Source: a virus. Taken from it: a DNA stretch of 22,600 nt. The stretch is from positions 1 to 22,600 of the IMG/VR virus record IMGVR_UViG_3300049483_000199; one strand, given 5' to 3'. This document shows positions 20,062-22,600 of this stretch, piece after piece (the stretch's first letter is position 1; every line of letters begins with the position of its first letter). Position numbers and translations under genes: made by a program. The notes under the pieces are model-generated. The model was given only the letters and a program-made list of their open reading frames with translations, searched no databases and was not told where the DNA came from.

Positions 20062-22600
20062 TGCCGTCCATCCCGACGCTCCCGATCGTTGCCGACAGCA
20101 CGCACCATGACAGCGCGGGTGGCGGCGGGTGGTTCGCCTTCCCGGGGAACCCGGCGGTCATGGTCGGGGCGGGTCCGGCGCGGACCGTGACGATCGGCGT
20201 CGTGTTCACGACCTCCTACGCGGCACCGGGATCCGCCAACGGCGAGTGCTACGTCGCTGTCCACGATCACCCGTGCGGTGGCTGGAACGACTACTTCTAT
20301 GTGACGGGAACGGCCCCCCTTACGAGCACCTGGCCTCCGGCAACGGACGGGACATGGGCCGGAGACTTCGTGTTCTCGGTCGCCGACTCGGCGACCGAGA
20401 CGGCGATCTATGTCGTCGTCAAGGCCAACGCGCAGGGTGACGCGACGACGACCCTGACCGGGATCACGCTGTCCGACCCCGCCTACATCGCGGCCGCCTT
20501 CTCGGGGACGCCCCTCTCGGGTCGCTCACCGCTGTCTGTCGCCTTCACCGACGCGACGGATGGAACGCCCGTCGCCTGGCTGTGGGCATTCGGCGACGGC
20601 TCGACCTCGACGGCACAGAACCCGACGCACGTCTACACCTCGGCCGGGGTCTACACGGTCAGCCTCACCGCGACGAACGCGACCGACATCTCGGACACCG
20701 AGACCAAGGTCGCCTACGTCACCGTGTCCAACGACTCGGTCTTCCTCGACGTCTACGAGATCGGCCCGCCGGGCGACACGATCACGTACCTCGCGACCCT
20801 CGAGGGCGCGTTCGACAAGGCCATCCGTCCGGTGCTCAACGACACAGGCTCGGGGCAGTTCTCGATCAACCGGCACGACCCCGACGCGACGGCGGCGAAC
20901 CTCGCCCGTGGCAACCTCGTCAAGGTCCGGATCCCTGAGATCGACGCGGACCCGATCTTCGCGTTCTGGCTCGAGTCGGGGGACTTCACGCTCGTCTCCA
21001 GCGATGAGGAGGGCGGCGAGACGATCACGTTCGCCGGGCGCGGGGCGCTCGCCTACTTCGACTGGGCGCGGTGGCTGGCGGTCAGCTACGTCCTGCCGTG
21101 GTGGGATGTGGGCTGGGCGGGGCTGGTCGCCGGAGAGCCGCCCGCCGGCGCCATCGGTCACGTCTCGATCGCCGCCGGGACGTACTGGCGCTACACCGTC
21201 AACAGCAGCGGGAGGATCACCGCGCGGACCTCGTTCAGCACCGCCGGCGCCGACGCCTGGTACGACAAGCGGCGGAACCTGACGTGGGCTTCCGGGACGG
21301 CGTTCGCCGGCGCCAAGGCGACGCTGATCCAGGTCATGGGCGGCGGGCTCGACAACTACTGGCTCCACCCGTCGGCCGCCGGGATCACCGACGTCCGGGC
21401 GTCGGCTGTCCTCGGGACGCGGACGGAGTTCGCCACGCTCGGAGAGGCTGACGTCACCCAGTGGTGGGACAGCGGATGGGGCGCGCCCCCGGACGGGTCC
21501 CTCGGGTTCGTCTCGTTCGCGGCCGGGACATACCCGCGCTACACCGTGGCGGGCGGCAAGATCACCGCGCGGACCCCGTTCACGACGGGTGGCTTCTCGG
21601 CCTACTACGACACTCGCGCGAAGTACGGGTGGGCGTCCGGGGCCGGCTCGACGACGCTCGTGCGCATCAGCACCGGCGGCTATTCCGGGTACTGGTTCCG
21701 GCCGAGCTGGCCGGGCGTCCGGGACTGGCAGGCCAAGGAGCCGACGGGCACGCTGGTCCCGGGCAAGGTGCTGCGGAGGATCGTCGACGAGGTCCTCTCC
21801 GCGACCCGGCCGTCCCACCCGATGCCGCTGCTCACGGCGGGCTTCACCGCGACGGTGGACTCCGACGGCAACGACTGGACGTCGACGCCGGCGCTCGCCG
21901 GGTTCTCCGCCGAGATCGGCGAGAGCCTCCTCGAGACGGTCGGGAAGATCGTCGCGACGGGCGTCATCGATGTCGAGATGAGCCCCGACCTCGTCCTCTC
22001 CGCGGTCAACGAGCAGGGCCGCGACCTGACGGGCGCGGCGTTCGCGGCGGGCGTCGTCCGCTTCGTGGCCGGCGTCAACATCGCGGCGGAGCTCCGCCGC
22101 GAGGTCACCGGCGGCCCGGTCGCGACGTTCACCCAGGTCATCGGCAACGACGGCTGGGCCCAGGCGACGCTGCCGGACGCCGCGTCACGGGTCACCCGCG
22201 AGACGGCGACCACGGCGGACACGGACGACGAGACCGCGCTCGCGGCCCTCGGCCTCGCCGATCTCCAGGCGCAGCTGCTCCGATCGGACGCCGTGGGGTT
22301 CGCGGTCGCGGTCGGCGACGACGCGGCCAACGGTCTCTACCTTCCGGGGCCTCCGGGGTCGGATCACGGCGCCTGGTGGCTGGGCGACCTCGTCATCCTC
22401 CACACAGGGTCGGGCGAGCAGGACTTCGACGAGGCGACGATCCGCGTCGCCGCGCTGACGATCTCCGAGGGCGCGGCGGGAGACCTCGACGTCGTCCTCG
22501 AGCTCTCGTCGGGTCTCGGCGCCGCGGAGTCCGGGCCCGGATGGGCGGCCGGGGGCTCCTCCGGGTCGGCTCCGACCCCCGGGCGCCCGGTCGGCGGGAC
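20061..22600 (+). CDS. Tail-tip protein (Gp37-like) with PKD domain and duplicated Trp-rich module; 3' end cut
   Basis: One frame is open from ATG 20061 to the window end (at least 846 residues). I read every codon and saw no stop. Order of parts: an N-terminal beta region (about 1-145); a PKD domain (about 147-226) with WLWAFGDGSTSTAQNPTHVY and GVYTVSLTATNA; a region starting DSVFLDVYEIGPPGD that resembles siphovirus Gp37-like tail proteins (LEGAFDKAIRPVLNDTGSGQ, then NLVKVRIPE); two similar modules at about 347-449 and 468-557, each with WWD, GW, AAGTY, RYTV, ITAR and W-A-S-G; then a long C-terminal region (SLLETVGKIVATGVIDVEMS, later RIRVAALTI-like). The last visible residues are Gly/Ser/Pro-rich. 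It follows Dit, so it is probably the tail hub or adhesin that contacts the host. Confidence 0.82.
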   Translation, partial: MPSIPTLPIVADSTHHDSAGGGGWFAFPGNPAVMVGAGPARTVTIGVVFTTSYAAPGSANGECYVAVHDHPCGGWNDYFYVTGTAPLTSTWPPATDGTWAGDFVFSVADSATETAIYVVVKANAQGDATTTLTGITLSDPAYIAAAFSGTPLSGRSPLSVAFTDATDGTPVAWLWAFGDGSTSTAQNPTHVYTSAGVYTVSLTATNATDISDTETKVAYVTVSNDSVFLDVYEIGPPGDTITYLATLEGAFDKAIRPVLNDTGSGQFSINRHDPDATAANLARGNLVKVRIPEIDADPIFAFWLESGDFTLVSSDEEGGETITFAGRGALAYFDWARWLAVSYVLPWWDVGWAGLVAGEPPAGAIGHVSIAAGTYWRYTVNSSGRITARTSFSTAGADAWYDKRRNLTWASGTAFAGAKATLIQVMGGGLDNYWLHPSAAGITDVRASAVLGTRTEFATLGEADVTQWWDSGWGAPPDGSLGFVSFAAGTYPRYTVAGGKITARTPFTTGGFSAYYDTRAKYGWASGAGSTTLVRISTGGYSGYWFRPSWPGVRDWQAKEPTGTLVPGKVLRRIVDEVLSATRPSHPMPLLTAGFTATVDSDGNDWTSTPALAGFSAEIGESLLETVGKIVATGVIDVEMSPDLVLSAVNEQGRDLTGAAFAAGVVRFVAGVNIAAELRREVTGGPVATFTQVIGNDGWAQATLPDAASRVTRETATTADTDDETALAALGLADLQAQLLRSDAVGFAVAVGDDAANGLYLPGPPGSDHGAWWLGDLVILHTGSGEQDFDEATIRVAALTISEGAAGDLDVVLELSSGLGAAESGPGWAAGGSSGSAPTPGRPVGG
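21099..21732 (+). repeat. Internal duplication in the tail-tip gene (about 90-100 codons, two copies)
   Basis: Copy one (about 21099-21404) and copy two (about 21462-21732) encode alignable modules with the same order of motifs: WWD-x-GW, G-x-V-S-x-A-A-G-T-Y, RYTV, ITARTxF, YD, W-A-S-G and a final W-x-x-P. The DNA copies have diverged, so the duplication is old or selected to differ. Confidence 0.7.

Noticed and set aside
1-22600. tRNA, rRNA or factor-independent terminators
   Set aside because: No cloverleaf, rRNA segment or hairpin followed by a T-run was seen. Gaps between genes are too short and lack T-runs.

Overview
This window reads as the structural half of a tailed temperate bacteriophage (siphovirus type), either free or integrated. 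It is very GC-rich, most codons end in G or C, GTG starts are common, and every supported gene lies on the + strand. The host is therefore probably a high-GC bacterium such as an actinobacterium or a high-GC Chloroflexota-like lineage, but nothing here identifies it. No bacterial housekeeping gene, tRNA, rRNA or CRISPR array was seen.

Layout. (1) 3-592: the C-terminal end of a probable serine recombinase, coupled to a small LuxR-type helix-turn-helix protein. (2) 589-628: a probable promoter, with a GTAGCTA direct repeat, that may start a leaderless message. (3) 626-2796: accessory and lysis genes (coiled-coil membrane protein, N-acetylmuramoyl-L-alanine amidase endolysin, holin, small Cys-rich protein). 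Lysis genes here lie before packaging. (4) 2793-8466: zinc-finger-like small terminase, large terminase, portal, Mu F-like head protein, XkdF-type protease, and a scaffold-like coiled-coil protein. (5) 8468-10331: small head proteins and the major capsid protein. (6) 10344-13545: a cassette of six accessory virion proteins, including one with a carboxypeptidase-regulatory (Ig-like) fold and a 358-aa protein made of about 13 tandem 20-21-residue repeats. (7) 13545-15329: four head-tail joining genes. (8) 15351-22600: major tail protein with a duplicated inserted domain, tail assembly chaperone with a probable -1 programmed frameshift, tape measure, distal tail protein, and a large tail-tip protein (at least 846 aa, cut by the window end) carrying a PKD domain and a duplicated Trp-rich module.

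Most genes are joined by 1-4 nt stop/start overlaps (TGATG, ATGA, GTGA), which suggests one long translationally coupled transcription unit. Strong independent Shine-Dalgarno sequences at a uniform 9-10 nt spacing stand before three genes: a small head protein, the major capsid protein and the major tail protein. Two of these are the highest-copy virion proteins.

The most informative observations are the CCCTTTA slippery site with its -1 frame extension, the tandem-repeat fibre-like protein between capsid and connector genes, the internal duplications in the tail tube and tail-tip proteins, and the leaderless promoter next to the LuxR-type gene. None is a wholly new system on sequence evidence alone. 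The repeat protein and the tail-tip module are the least explained.
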